NCBI RefSeq assembly: GCF_021021435.1 | Contig: NZ_JAINWI010000012.1 | Coordinates: 62,001 to 126,000, forward strand | Source: Seohaeicola saemankumensis | GTDB taxonomy: Bacteria > Pseudomonadota > Alphaproteobacteria > Rhodobacterales > Rhodobacteraceae | Reading direction: 5' to 3' | DNA length: 64,000 nucleotides | Shown here: positions 47,708 to 57,411 of the stretch, in pieces | Layout: every line of letters begins with the position of its first letter | How positions within the stretch are numbered: position 1 is the first letter of the stretch | The notes under the pieces: generated by a model | The model's database searches: none | Told to the model about the DNA's origin: nothing | Seen by the model: only the letters and a program-made list of their open reading frames with translations | Program-made: the position numbers and the translations under genes

Positions 47708-48994
47708 ATGACGGGCGGTACGACCCCTGCCCCACCACAGGGGCTGACAGCGGTGTTGCGCCTGTATATGTGGGCAACCGCTTTGGCCCCGTCGCTTTTG
47801 GGAAACATGGCCCGCAAGGGACATTTGGCACAGGGAGCCGATGCGACGCGGCTGGCCGAGCGCTTTGGCCATGCCACAGTGCCGCGCCCTGCAGGGCGGC
47901 TGATCTGGATCAACGCCGCCTCGGTCGGCGAGGTGGCATCCTCGCTCGATCTGGCGCGCGATCTCGAGGCGGCTACAGGCGCGCGGCTGCTGTTTACCAC
48001 CACAACCGCCACGGGGGCCGAGACTCTGGCCCGCCGTCTGCGCCAAGCGATCCACCAGTTCCAGCCGGTCGATACGCCCACAGCGGTGCGCGCCTTTCTG
48101 GATCACTGGAAACCCGATCTCGCTTGTTTCATGGAAAACGATCTCTGGCCGCGCCTGATGGTGGAAACCGGCAAGCGCCAGATCCCCATGGCAGTGATCA
48201 ATGCCCGCGCGTCCAAGACCCGCACCCGCGCGCCCCGCGCAATGCGGGCGCTGTTGTCGCGTGCTGCGCTGATCAGCACACAGGATGCGGTGACCGCGCG
48301 CCAGATCCTGAATCTTGGCCTTGATCCAGCCCGCATCATCGACACCGGTGATCTGAAAGCCGCCGCCAGCCCCCTGCCTGTTGATCAGGATGCGCTGCAC
48401 GCCATGCAGAATGCCACACGCAAACGGCCTGTCTGGGTGGCCGCATCGACCCATCCTGGCGACGAAACCGCGGTTCTGGCAGCGCATCAGGCCACCTTGC
48501 GGGCCCATCCCGATCTGCTGCTGATCCTGATCCCCCGCCATCCGGCGCGAGGAGCTGAAATCGCGGATATGATCCACAGTGCCGGCCTGCAAAGCGCCCG
48601 CCGCAGCCAGGGCGGGCTACCTGCCACGCAGGATCAGGTCTATCTCGCCGACACCTTGGGCGAGACAGGCCTCTTCTACAGCCTTGGTCCGCTGGTTTTT
48701 CTGGCGGGTTCTTTCGGGGATGAGGGCGGGCATAACCCTTACGAGCCTGCAACGCTGGGGGCGGCTGTCCTGCACGGACCGCGGATTGCAAACTTCAAGC
48801 TGGCCTATGCCAAGCTGACGCAAGCGGGTGCCGCGCAACAAGTGCGGGATGCTGATGATCTCGGAGCGCGCGTGGCATCGCTGATCGGCAGCGCGCAACT
48901 GGAAGAGATGGGCAAGGCCGCATGCAACCTGTCAAACGCGACAGATGAGGCGCGCCACACCTTGCTCGCGCGCCTTGTGCCTATGCTGCGTTAG
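47708..48994 (+). CDS. waaA: 3-deoxy-D-manno-octulosonic acid transferase
   Basis: 428-residue GT-B glycosyltransferase (KdtA) that adds Kdo to lipid IVA in lipopolysaccharide synthesis at the inner membrane. An N-terminal hydrophobic segment (LRLYMWATALAPSLL) anchors it. Conserved parts are LIWINAASVGEVASSLDLA, the WPRLMVETGKRQIPMAVINARAS block with the acidic ENDLWP, VWVAASTHPGDETAVL, and GSFGDEGGHNPYEPATLGAAVLHGP. It converges on the M20 peptidase gene with only 6 bp between the stops and no visible terminator. Confidence 0.95.
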   Translation: MTGGTTPAPPQGLTAVLRLYMWATALAPSLLGNMARKGHLAQGADATRLAERFGHATVPRPAGRLIWINAASVGEVASSLDLARDLEAATGARLLFTTTTATGAETLARRLRQAIHQFQPVDTPTAVRAFLDHWKPDLACFMENDLWPRLMVETGKRQIPMAVINARASKTRTRAPRAMRALLSRAALISTQDAVTARQILNLGLDPARIIDTGDLKAAASPLPVDQDALHAMQNATRKRPVWVAASTHPGDETAVLAAHQATLRAHPDLLLILIPRHPARGAEIADMIHSAGLQSARRSQGGLPATQDQVYLADTLGETGLFYSLGPLVFLAGSFGDEGGHNPYEPATLGAAVLHGPRIANFKLAYAKLTQAGAAQQVRDADDLGARVASLIGSAQLEEMGKAACNLSNATDEARHTLLARLVPMLR

Positions 48995-49000
48995 CGGTTC

Positions 49001-50164
49001 TCAGGCAGCGGGCATGCGCTGTTCGACAATCCCCGCCCACCAGCTGCAACCGACGGGAATTGCTTCGTCGTTGAAGTTGTATTCGGGGTGATGCACCTGC
49101 GCGCTGGGGCCATTGCCTACAAGGATATAGGCACCGGGTCGTTCCTCCAGCATGAAGGCAAAATCCTCGCCGCCCATCACCAGCGGGGCCTCGCTTACAT
49201 GGCCGCCGACGCCATGCGCCACGGCGCGGGCAAATTCGGTCTGTTCTTCCGAGTTCACCATCACTGGATAGCCGCGATGGTAATCCACCTCGATCGCGCC
49301 GCCGAACATGGCCGCGGTCGCGGCCCCAATCTCCTTGATCCGGCGCTCGGCCATATCGCGGTTCTCAGCGCTTTGGGTCCGCACCGTTCCTTTGATATGC
49401 ACCTTCTGCGGGATCACGTTGAACGCGGTCGATGACGTCTGGAAAGATGTCACTGATACTACAATCTGGCTGACCGGATCGGCATTGCGGCTGGCGATGG
49501 TCTGCATGGACAGCACCAGTTGCGCCGCCATCACGGTCGTGTCCACGGTTTCATGCGGGCGCGCAGCATGGCCGCCCTTGCCTTCCAGATAGATGTCGAA
49601 CTGGTCGGTCGCCGCAAAGAACGGGCCGGAACGGATGGCGAAATGGCCGATCGGCAGGTTGGGCATATTGTGCATGCCGTAGACTTCCTGAATGTTCCAG
49701 CGGTCCATCATGCCGTCCTCGCACATCTCGCGGCCACCGCCGCCGCCTTCTTCGGCGGGCTGGAAAATCACCACCACAGTGCCGTCGAAATTGCGGGTTT
49801 CGGCCAGATATTTGGCAGCCCCCAACAGCATCGCAGTATGCCCGTCATGCCCACAGGCATGCATCGCGCCGGGGGTTTTCGAGGCATAGGACAGCCCTGT
49901 CGCCTCAAGGATCGGCAGCGCGTCCATGTCGGCGCGCAACCCGATGACCTTGCCGGATGTATCTGTCTTGCCCTTGATCACAGCCACAACGCCGGTGCGT
50001 CCGATGCCGGTCACGATCTCGTCGCAGCCAAAGACCTTGAGCTTGTCGGCCACCAGAGCCGAGGTGCGATGCGTGTCGAACAGGATCTCGGGGTTTTCGT
50101 GCAAGTCACGCCGCCACGCGGTGACTTCATCCTGCATTTCTGCAAAGCGATTCTTGATTGGCAT
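49001..50164 (-). CDS. M20D amidohydrolase (hippurate hydrolase-like)
   Basis: 387-residue zinc peptidase of the M20D type that cleaves N-acyl amino acids or small peptides. Metal and catalytic motifs: MHACGHDGHTAMLLGAA, QPAEEGGGGGREMCEDG, YGMHNMP, and the lid domain KGGHAARPHETVDT; GGEDFAFMLEERPGAY near the end. No signal peptide, so cytoplasmic. AAGGAA precedes ATG 50164. It is the third gene of the minus-strand arm of a peptide uptake cluster, 51 bp after argE. Confidence 0.92.
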   Translation of the reverse strand: MPIKNRFAEMQDEVTAWRRDLHENPEILFDTHRTSALVADKLKVFGCDEIVTGIGRTGVVAVIKGKTDTSGKVIGLRADMDALPILEATGLSYASKTPGAMHACGHDGHTAMLLGAAKYLAETRNFDGTVVVIFQPAEEGGGGGREMCEDGMMDRWNIQEVYGMHNMPNLPIGHFAIRSGPFFAATDQFDIYLEGKGGHAARPHETVDTTVMAAQLVLSMQTIASRNADPVSQIVVSVTSFQTSSTAFNVIPQKVHIKGTVRTQSAENRDMAERRIKEIGAATAAMFGGAIEVDYHRGYPVMVNSEEQTEFARAVAHGVGGHVSEAPLVMGGEDFAFMLEERPGAYILVGNGPSAQVHHPEYNFNDEAIPVGCSWWAGIVEQRMPAA

Positions 50165-50215
50165 CGGGCTTCCTTTTCATTTCTGCATGTCAGCCCGCCA
50201 AAAGCGGGGGCATTG

Positions 50216-51373
50216 TCAAAGCCGTTCAAGCAACCGGCGCATGAAATCATGGCCCGCCTCGAATTGTGCCTTGGTAATATATTCATCCGGCTGGTGCGCC
50301 TGCGCAATATCGCCGGGGCCGCAGACCACAGCCGAATAGCCGCGCTCCTGAAACTGTCCGGCCTCGGTGGCATAGCTGACGACATGGCCGCCATTGTCGC
50401 CCGTGATAGCACGCACCAGAGTCTCGGCCTCGCCTTCTGCTTCGGGTTTGAGGGCAGGCACCTCGAACTTTTCGGTAATTTCGATACGGGCCGAGGGGTG
50501 AACTGCCTGCATCTCGGCCTCGACCGCGCGGACACGTTCCAGATACCGGTCGCGCCAATCCGTCAGAGTTTCGCCGGGAACAGCGCGGAAATCCATCCCG
50601 AAGCGGCAATCCTTGGCGGTGATGTTATGCGCCGTGCCGCCCTGAATGGTGCCGACATGCGCCGTTGTCCAGGGCGGGTCGAACATGGCGGCCAGCGGTC
50701 CGGGCGTGCGGGCCTTGTTTTCGGCATTCACTGCATTGGCCCATTCGATCAGCTTGGCGCCATACATGATCGCGTTGACGCCCGTATGCATGATCGAACT
50801 ATGCACCTCGAAGCCGATCACATGGGTCCAGAACCCCTGCCCGCCTTTGTGCCCCGTGACGGCCTTCATCATCGACGGCTCGCCCACGATCACGGCTGAT
50901 GCTTTCGGCAGCACGTCAAGCATCCGCTCAATCATCGGTGGCGCACCGACGCAGCCCACTTCCTCGTCATAACTGAGGGCAAGTTGCAGCGGGCGTTTGA
51001 CGCCGCGATGATGTGCCTCGACCAAGGCCCAGATCGCCAGCGCATCAAAGCCCTTCATGTCACAGGTGCCGCGCCCGAAATATTTGCCGTCCCGTTCGAC
51101 CACGGTGTAGGGGTCGGCGGCCCAGGGCTGCCCATCGACGGGCACCACATCGGTATGGCCCGACAGAACCAGCCCGCCCGCAACCTCTGGCCCGACATGG
51201 GCAAACAGAGATGCCTTGTCGTTGTCATCGTTGTAATGGCGATGCGCGGCGATGCCGTGGCCGTTCAAGTAATCCTCGACCCAATCCACCAAGGGCAGGT
51301 TGCTGTCACGGCTGACCGTGGGAAAGCTGACCAGCTTTTCCATCAACTGGAGAGGAGAAAGTCTGATTGTCAT
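50216..51373 (-). CDS. argE: Acetylornithine deacetylase-like M20 peptidase
   Basis: 385 residues of the M20A ArgE/DapE/CPG2 group. Motifs: LVLSGHTDVVPVDGQPW, GRGTCDMKGFDALAIWALVEAH, LSYDEEVGCVGAPPMIERML and GFEVHSSIMHTGVNAIMYG (lid domain). N-acetylornithine hydrolysis is the family assignment, but in this setting, between a peptide ABC transporter ATPase and another M20 enzyme, a role in hydrolysing imported peptides or acylated amino acids is equally possible. GAAGGACG lies before ATG 51373; 20 bp after the ATPase gene. Confidence 0.88.
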   Translation of the reverse strand: MTIRLSPLQLMEKLVSFPTVSRDSNLPLVDWVEDYLNGHGIAAHRHYNDDNDKASLFAHVGPEVAGGLVLSGHTDVVPVDGQPWAADPYTVVERDGKYFGRGTCDMKGFDALAIWALVEAHHRGVKRPLQLALSYDEEVGCVGAPPMIERMLDVLPKASAVIVGEPSMMKAVTGHKGGQGFWTHVIGFEVHSSIMHTGVNAIMYGAKLIEWANAVNAENKARTPGPLAAMFDPPWTTAHVGTIQGGTAHNITAKDCRFGMDFRAVPGETLTDWRDRYLERVRAVEAEMQAVHPSARIEITEKFEVPALKPEAEGEAETLVRAITGDNGGHVVSYATEAGQFQERGYSAVVCGPGDIAQAHQPDEYITKAQFEAGHDFMRRLLERL

Positions 51374-51393
51374 GTTCGTCCTTCGGTCTTGTG

Positions 51394-53214
51394 TCAGTAA
51401 CCGCTATCCGTGATCAGCACGAAATGGCCCTTGGACACTTCTTTATACAAAGACGGGGCGGCTTCATAGCTCACCGGATGGATCGGTGAGGGGATCGGCT
51501 TGAATTTCAGGTCCTTTTCCGATTTGCGCTGACGCGGATCGGCCACTGGAACGGCTTTCATCAGGGCACGGGTATAGGCGTGCTGCGGGTCCTCAAACAC
51601 CGCCTGACGCGGGCCCATTTCCACGATCCGGCCCAGATACATCACGCCGACATCGTGGCTGACGCGTTCGACCACGGCCATATCATGGCTGATGAACAGG
51701 AACGACAGGCCCAGATCGGCCTGCAATTCCATCATCAGGTTCAGAACCTGCGCCTGTACCGATACATCCAGTGCGCTGACCGCCTCATCGGCGATGATCA
51801 GCTTGGGGTTCAACGCCAAAGCCCGCGCGATGGCGACGCGCTGACGCTGACCGCCGGAAAGCTCGTGCGGGAAACGGCGCATGAAATTGCGCGGCAGATG
51901 CACGCGGTCGAACAGATCGGCCACCTTGTCGGTTAGCGCACTGCCTGAATGGGTGCCGAAATTCCGCAGGGGTTCGGCCACCTGATCCGAAAGCTGCATC
52001 TGCGGGTTGAGGCTGGCAAACGGGTCCTGAAACACCATCTGCATATCCTGCCGTGCGCGGCGCAGCGCGCGCTGGTCCAGCGCCATGATATCGGTGCCAT
52101 CCAGCATCACGGACCCCGACATGGGTTCCACCAGACGCAGGATCGAGCGCCCGCAGGTGGATTTGCCACATCCGCTTTCCCCCACTAGCGACAGGGTGCG
52201 CCCCTTGTTCAGGGTGAAGGACACGTCCTCGACCGCGTGGACATTGGCAACGGTGCGCCGGAACAGGCCGCCCAGCACGGCAAAGCGGGTGGTCAGGTTC
52301 TTCACAGTCAGCAGCGGTGTTTCCGTGCCCGCAATCGGCAGGGCCGCAGGGCCAGTCGATCCCAGCAGGCGCATCGGTTCCGGCAGGGCCTTGCCCGTCA
52401 TCTCGCCCAGACGCGGCACGGCGGATAGCAGCGCCTTGGTATAGTCATGCTGCGGGTTCTCGAAAATCTCCTGAACCGTACCCTCTTCGACCTTGTTGCC
52501 ACGGAACATCACAACCACGCGGTCGGCCATCTGTGCCACCACAGCCATGTCATGGGTGATGAACATGACCGCTGTACCGGTTTCGCGTTTCAGCCGGTCG
52601 ATCAGGGCCAGAATCTCGGCCTGAATAGTCACATCCAGCGCCGTTGTCGGCTCGTCCGCGATCAGCAGGCGCGGCTCGCAGGCCAGCGCCATCGCGATCA
52701 CGACCCGCTGGCGCATGCCGCCGCTCAACTCATGGGGATACTGACGCAGCCGCCGCTCAGGTTCGGGGATGCGCACCTGCTTCAGCAGGTCCAGCGCGCG
52801 GGTTTCCGCCTCTTTTTTGGTCATTGCCTTGTGCAGGCGCAGCCCTTCGGTCAGTTGGCGCCCCACGGTAAAGACCGGATTCAGTGCGGTCATCGGCTCT
52901 TGAAAGATCATCCCGATCTCGTTGCCGCGAATCGTCCGCATCAGATCCTGATCGGTTTTCGCAAGGTCCACCTGACCGCCGGTTTTTCGGTCGAACAGCA
53001 ATCTGCCCCCCGCAATAGCCCCGCCACCGAACTCGACCAGACGCATCAGCGACAGGCTGGACACCGACTTGCCAGAGCCTGATTCACCAACAACGCATAC
53101 GGTTTCACCGGGATTGATCGAAAAGGAAACATCCTCGACACCCACTACCGGACCATCCTTGGTCTGGAATTCCACACGCAGGTTTTCGATCCTCGCAATC
53201 GGCTGGTCGAGCAT
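51394..53214 (-). CDS. Peptide ABC transporter ATPase, fused DppD-DppF type
   Basis: 606 residues with two complete ABC domains. Domain 1 (about 5-260): Walker [12 protein letters not shown], signature [16 protein letters not shown], Walker [13 protein letters not shown]. Domain 2 (about 300-560): Walker [14 protein letters not shown], signature [16 protein letters not shown], Walker [13 protein letters not shown]. Each is followed by an oligopeptide-transporter C-terminal segment ([26 protein letters not shown]). It energises the permeases encoded divergently at 55291-57205. E. coli uses two separate proteins for this. It heads a minus-strand operon with two M20 peptidases. Confidence 0.96.
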   Translation of the reverse strand: MLDQPIARIENLRVEFQTKDGPVVGVEDVSFSINPGETVCVVGESGSGKSVSSLSLMRLVEFGGGAIAGGRLLFDRKTGGQVDLAKTDQDLMRTIRGNEIGMIFQEPMTALNPVFTVGRQLTEGLRLHKAMTKKEAETRALDLLKQVRIPEPERRLRQYPHELSGGMRQRVVIAMALACEPRLLIADEPTTALDVTIQAEILALIDRLKRETGTAVMFITHDMAVVAQMADRVVVMFRGNKVEEGTVQEIFENPQHDYTKALLSAVPRLGEMTGKALPEPMRLLGSTGPAALPIAGTETPLLTVKNLTTRFAVLGGLFRRTVANVHAVEDVSFTLNKGRTLSLVGESGCGKSTCGRSILRLVEPMSGSVMLDGTDIMALDQRALRRARQDMQMVFQDPFASLNPQMQLSDQVAEPLRNFGTHSGSALTDKVADLFDRVHLPRNFMRRFPHELSGGQRQRVAIARALALNPKLIIADEAVSALDVSVQAQVLNLMMELQADLGLSFLFISHDMAVVERVSHDVGVMYLGRIVEMGPRQAVFEDPQHAYTRALMKAVPVADPRQRKSEKDLKFKPIPSPIHPVSYEAAPSLYKEVSKGHFVLITDSGY

Positions 53215-53505
53215 GGTGGCAATCCTGTCTGTGGGGTCCTGATCATCGAGGCTACAGACAGCGCTTCCGGACTGTCAAATCCCTTTGCGTGACACGACGG
53301 ACAACCCCAAGGCCGGAGTCGGCATCACAAACCCGTGCTTGATTTTTGATCGGGGAAGGTCTGTGATGAAGGAACATTGGCGGGTGCAGCAGCGGCGAGA
53401 TGCGCGTTGACGGCCTCAAGGTGCAATCCGGCGGGATAAAGGCGCGATCCCAAGCCCCGCATCCGGAAATAAGAGAGACACCACGTGTCCAACATGGAGA
53501 GACAA
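53215..53505. promoter_or_regulatory. Shared control region of the divergent peptide transport operons
   Basis: 291 bp without a credible gene. It contains the minus-strand promoter candidate at 53249-53278 and must hold the promoter of the binding-protein gene. A TTGACG occurs at about 53407 on the plus strand, but no good -10 follows it. No operator-like palindrome stood out. Confidence 0.5.
53249..53278 (-). promoter_or_regulatory. Promoter candidate for the ATPase-argE-M20 operon
   Basis: Minus strand TTGACA (53278-53273, consensus), 18-base spacer, TAGCCT (53254-53249). It is about 35 bases upstream of ATG 53214. Confidence 0.45.
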
Positions 53506-55206
53506 ATGACCCTGAAATCAACCCTGCTAGGTGCTGCCGCCCTTGTGGCACTGGCCCCCGCAGCCTTTGCCGAGCGCGGCGCGGACGGCCATGTGAATAT
53601 CATCTACTGGCAAGCCCCCTCGATCCTGAACCCCTATCTGTCGGGCGGCACCAAGGACCTCGAATCGGCGTCGATGATCATCGAACCGCTGGGCCGCTAC
53701 GACCAGACCGGCGCGCTTGTGCCATTTCTGGCCGCGGAAATCCCGACTTTGGAAAACGGCGGCGTCAGCGAGGATCTGACCTCGATCACATGGAAACTGA
53801 AGCCCGATCTGCTGTGGTCCGACGGCACGCCTGTCACCGCCGCCGACGTGAAATTCACCGCTGAATATTGTATGCATCCCGAAGGCGGTTGCGCGCAGGC
53901 GGCCAAGTTCGACGGCGTCAGCGCGGTCGAGGCGATTGACGATCTGACCGTCAAGGTCACTTTCTCGGAAGCCAAACCCAATCCTTACGGCCCCTTCATG
54001 GGCGCGCAGGCCCCGATCATACAGGCCGCGCAATTCGCGGATTGTCTGGGCGCCAAAGCCCCCGAATGCACCGAGGCGAACTTCAACCCGATCGGCACCG
54101 GCCCTTTCCGCGTGACCGAATTCCGGCCCAATGACGTGATCTCGCTGGAAGCCAACCCCAATTACCGCGATCCCGCCAAGCCAGCTTTCGCCACGATGAC
54201 CTTCAAAGGCGGCGGCGATGCCACAGCAGCAGGGCGCGCCGTGCTGGAAACCGGCGAATTCGATTATGCATGGAACCTGCAGCTTGCCCCCGAGGTGATC
54301 GAGCAGATGCAGGCCGGCGGCAAGGGCCAGACCATCGCCGCATTCGGCTCTCTGGTCGAGCGGATCATGGTCAATATGACCGATCCTTCCCCGTCGCTGC
54401 CCGAGGGCGAGCGTGCCACTGCGAAGCATCCGCATCCGTTCCTGACCGATCCGGCCGTGCGTCAGGCCCTGTCGATGGCGATTGACCGCAACCTGTTGGT
54501 CGAAATCGGCTATGGTCAGGCGGGTCGTCCGACCTGCAACCTTGTCCCCGCGCCCGAGCTTTATGCCTCGGACAATACCGACTGTCTGACACATGACATC
54601 GCCGGCGCAAACGCACTGCTGGACGAGGCCGGCTGGACCCGTGGTGCCGGTGGCATCCGCGAAAAAGACGGTGTGCGCCTGTCGGTGCTGTTCCAGACTT
54701 CGACCAACGCCGTGCGTCAGGACTTTCAGGCCCTGATCAAACAGTGGTGGGATGAAATCGGCGTGGAAACCGAACTGCGCAACGTCAGCGCCTCGGTCTT
54801 CTTCGGTGGTGATCCGGGCAGCCCCGACACGTTCCAGAAATTCTATGCCGATCTGGAAATGTATGCCAACAACTTCGACGGCACCGATCCCGAAGCCTAT
54901 CTGGCGGCGCAGACCTGTGACAAGGCTCCGCGTCCGGAAACCCAGTGGCAGGGTGAAAACATCACCCGTTTCTGTGATCCCGCCTATGACGCCATGGTCG
55001 CCGAACTGGGCCGCACCGGCGAGTTGGAGAAGCGCGGCGAGATCGCGCGCAAGCTGAACGACATGGTCACCAAGGAAAGCAATGTCATCATCCCGCTGGT
55101 GGACCGCGGTCGCGTCTCGGCCCATTCCAACAGCCTTGGCGGTGTGGTCCTGAACACATGGGACAGCGAGCTTTGGAACGTGGCTGACTGGCATCGTATC
55201 AAGTAA
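53506..55206 (+). CDS. Peptide ABC transporter substrate-binding protein
   Basis: 566 residues of solute-binding family 5. Signal peptide MTLKSTLLGAAALVALAPAAFA followed by ERGADG; mature protein with INIIYWQAPSILNPYL-like N-terminus, ASMIIEPLGRYDQTGALVPFLAAEIPTLENGG, FTAEYCMHPEGGC and IGTGPFRVTEF. This family binds oligopeptides, dipeptides or nickel; peptides fit the adjacent peptidases. A GTG at 53485 extends the frame by seven codons, but ATG 53506 has GGAGA at good spacing. A strong hairpin (55220-55247) follows before the permease genes. Confidence 0.94.
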   Translation: MTLKSTLLGAAALVALAPAAFAERGADGHVNIIYWQAPSILNPYLSGGTKDLESASMIIEPLGRYDQTGALVPFLAAEIPTLENGGVSEDLTSITWKLKPDLLWSDGTPVTAADVKFTAEYCMHPEGGCAQAAKFDGVSAVEAIDDLTVKVTFSEAKPNPYGPFMGAQAPIIQAAQFADCLGAKAPECTEANFNPIGTGPFRVTEFRPNDVISLEANPNYRDPAKPAFATMTFKGGGDATAAGRAVLETGEFDYAWNLQLAPEVIEQMQAGGKGQTIAAFGSLVERIMVNMTDPSPSLPEGERATAKHPHPFLTDPAVRQALSMAIDRNLLVEIGYGQAGRPTCNLVPAPELYASDNTDCLTHDIAGANALLDEAGWTRGAGGIREKDGVRLSVLFQTSTNAVRQDFQALIKQWWDEIGVETELRNVSASVFFGGDPGSPDTFQKFYADLEMYANNFDGTDPEAYLAAQTCDKAPRPETQWQGENITRFCDPAYDAMVAELGRTGELEKRGEIARKLNDMVTKESNVIIPLVDRGRVSAHSNSLGGVVLNTWDSELWNVADWHRIK

Positions 55207-55219
55207 GCAACTGATATCG

Positions 55220-55247
55220 CGGCCCTGTCTCTTGCGGGACGGGGCCG
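55220..55247 (+). terminator. Hairpin after the binding-protein gene (attenuator-like)
   Basis: About 12 paired bases: CGGCCCTGTCTC and GCGGGACGGGGCCG-type arms around a TTGC loop, followed by TTGATTTTGG. It lies 14 bases after the binding-protein stop and before the first permease gene. Such hairpins protect or partially terminate the binding-protein mRNA so that more of it is made than of the permeases. Confidence 0.6.
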
Positions 55248-55290
55248 TTGATTTTGGTCTATTTCACAGCGACCCGCAAAGGCGCCGCCC

Positions 55291-56298
55291 ATGCTGACCT
55301 TTACCTTCCGGCGACTGGTTCTTGCCATCCCCACCCTTTTGTTCATCTCGCTTGTCATATTCAGCCTGCTCCAGCTTGCCCCGGGTGATCCAATGGCACA
55401 GGTGCCGCTGACCGTGCCGCCCGAAGTCAAGGAAAGGATGCGCGAGGCGCTTGGCCTTGGCGCGCCGGTGCATATCCAGTTCTTCAAGTGGCTTGTGCAA
55501 TTCTTCTGGGTCGAGCCACAAGTTCTGATCGACAGTATCTTCGGCACCACTTTCTCGGAAGGTAAATTGCGCGTGCTGTCTTGGCAGACCCGCAGCCCCG
55601 TTATGGATATCGTGGTGCAGCGTCTGCCGCAGACATTGTGGGTAGTCGGCATGTCCTATGTGCTGGGAGTAATGATCGCCCTGCCCATCGGCATCTATTC
55701 AGCCTACCGGCAATATTCGGCTTTTGACCAGATCGGCACATTCGTGTCGATGGTGGGCTTTTCGGTGCCGACCTTCTTTACCGGCGTTTTGCTGATCGTC
55801 ATCTTCTCGGTCAACCTGGGTTGGTTCCCGTCGATCTATGACACCACGCACAAGGTCTCCGACTGGGACAGCTTCATGTTCCAGATCCGCCAGATGATCA
55901 TGCCCGTTGCCGTACTGGCGCTGTATAATGCCGCGCAGATCAGCCGCTTCATGCGGGCGTCAATGCTGGACAATCTCAATCAGGATTACGTCCGCACGGC
56001 GCGGGCCAAGGGTCTGGGCGAGAAGACCGTTGTTCTGGTGCACGTCCTGCGCAATTCGATGATCCCCGTAGTCACCGTGATCGCCTTGGGCGTGCCGCAA
56101 GTCTTCGGGGGCGCGATCATCACCGAGCAGGTCTTCAAGGTCAACGGTCTGGGCCAGCTTCTGATCACCTCGATCGAGGCGAACGACCTGCCGATGGTGC
56201 AAACCCTGACCTTCATTTTCGCGCTGCTGATCGTCATCTTCAATCTGATCGCGGATGTGCTTTACGGCATCCTTGACCCGAGGATCCGCTATGACTGA
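55291..56298 (+). CDS. Peptide ABC transporter permease, DppB type
   Basis: 335-residue inner-membrane permease with about six transmembrane helices and a large periplasmic loop after the first. N-terminus MLTFTFRRLVLAIPTLLFISLVIFSLLQLAPGDP is diagnostic of DppB-type proteins. The ATPase-contact EAA loop is YVRTARAKGLGEKTVVLVHVLRNSMIPVVT. It overlaps the next permease gene by 8 bases, so they are coupled. Confidence 0.96.
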   Translation: MLTFTFRRLVLAIPTLLFISLVIFSLLQLAPGDPMAQVPLTVPPEVKERMREALGLGAPVHIQFFKWLVQFFWVEPQVLIDSIFGTTFSEGKLRVLSWQTRSPVMDIVVQRLPQTLWVVGMSYVLGVMIALPIGIYSAYRQYSAFDQIGTFVSMVGFSVPTFFTGVLLIVIFSVNLGWFPSIYDTTHKVSDWDSFMFQIRQMIMPVAVLALYNAAQISRFMRASMLDNLNQDYVRTARAKGLGEKTVVLVHVLRNSMIPVVTVIALGVPQVFGGAIITEQVFKVNGLGQLLITSIEANDLPMVQTLTFIFALLIVIFNLIADVLYGILDPRIRYD

Positions 56299-57205
56299 GA
56301 TGACCGACCAACCCATCCCCACGGCCCCGCCGCGCAGCCAGTGGCGTGACATATGGGAACAGTTCAAAAGCCATAAAGGCGCGCTGCTGGGCGGCATTGT
56401 GTTTCTGTTGATCGTGGTGTCGGTCTTCCTAGGGCCTTTGCTCTGGCCCTATGACGCGACTTTCATCGACATCCGGTCCCGCAATCAGGGGCCAAGCTGG
56501 GTGCATCCCTTGGGCACAGACCAGTTGGGCCGGGACATGCTGGCGCGCATGATGGCGGGCGGTCAGACCTCGGTTTCGGTCGGGATTACAGCGATGCTGC
56601 TGGCACTGGTGCTTGGCAGTCTGATCGGGGTTCTGGCAGGGTACTTCCGCAAGCTGGACAACATCCTGATGCGGACGACCGACCTGTTCCTTGCCCTGCC
56701 GCTGCTGCCCCTTCTGCTGGTGATGGTGCTGCTGTTCCGCGAACCGTTAAACGCGGCCTTCGGCCCCGAGACAGGTATCTTCATCCTGATCGTTACAGCC
56801 ATCGGCATTACAAGCTGGATGCCCACGGCACGCATCGTGCGCGGCGATGTGCTGGCCCTGAAAGAGCGGGAATTCGTGCTGGCCGCGCGGTCGATCGGGA
56901 CGACCAATTTCCGCATGATCACACGCCATATCCTGCCCAACGTGATGTCGCCCATCATGGTGTCTGCCACGCTGGGCATTGCCAATGCGATCATCACGGA
57001 AAGCGCGCTGTCCTTCCTTGGTCTGGGCTTTCCGCCGGATTTTCCGACATGGGGCCGCCTGCTGTTTGATGCGGTCGATTACATGCAACAGCATCCACAG
57101 CGCGTTCTCTGGCCCGGTCTGGCGATCTCGCTGACGGTGCTGAGCGTCAACTATCTGGGTGACGGTCTGCGGGATGCGCTGGACCCGCGTATTCGGGGGC
57201 GCTGA
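56291..57205 (+). CDS. Peptide ABC transporter permease, DppC type
   Basis: 304-residue inner-membrane permease. DppC-type features: SHKGALLGGIVFLLIVVSVFLGPLLWPYD, HPLGTDQLGRDMLARMMAGGQTSVSVG, the EAA loop FVLAARSIGTTNFRMITRHILPNVM, and GLGFPPDFPTWGRLL near the end with DALDPRIRG. ATG 56291 lies inside the end of the previous gene with GAGGAT upstream. A terminator follows at 57229. Confidence 0.96.
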   Translation: MTEMTDQPIPTAPPRSQWRDIWEQFKSHKGALLGGIVFLLIVVSVFLGPLLWPYDATFIDIRSRNQGPSWVHPLGTDQLGRDMLARMMAGGQTSVSVGITAMLLALVLGSLIGVLAGYFRKLDNILMRTTDLFLALPLLPLLLVMVLLFREPLNAAFGPETGIFILIVTAIGITSWMPTARIVRGDVLALKEREFVLAARSIGTTNFRMITRHILPNVMSPIMVSATLGIANAIITESALSFLGLGFPPDFPTWGRLLFDAVDYMQQHPQRVLWPGLAISLTVLSVNYLGDGLRDALDPRIRGR

Positions 57206-57228
57206 GCGAAATAAGGACAGGCGAGTGG

Positions 57229-57258
57229 CCCGCACCACCGGTGCGGGTCTTCTTGTTT
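57229..57258 (+). terminator. Intrinsic terminator of the peptide permease operon
   Basis: CCCGCACC (57229-57236), loop ACC, GGTGCGGG (57240-57247), then TCTTCTTGTTT. It starts 24 bases after the DppC-type stop. Confidence 0.8.
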
Positions 57259-57411
57259 GCAAACGGCAGGCGAGAGGAACATGCGACCTGCCCCTGCGCC
57301 GCCGCAAGGAAAAATATTCCGTTACAGAACGATTTCCCGACAAGCCCCTCTCTTGATTATAAAGTATAACCCGTCCATCTGGGACAAAATTCCAGATTGC
57401 GGAGAAAACCC

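Noticed and set aside
46697-48592. A 631-codon minus-strand frame opposite moaA and waaA
   Set aside because: Antisense shadow of two clear enzymes; no domain or ribosome site.
53527-55194. A 555-codon minus-strand frame opposite the peptide-binding protein
   Set aside because: The plus-strand protein has a signal peptide and a full family-5 binding domain; the opposite frame has neither.
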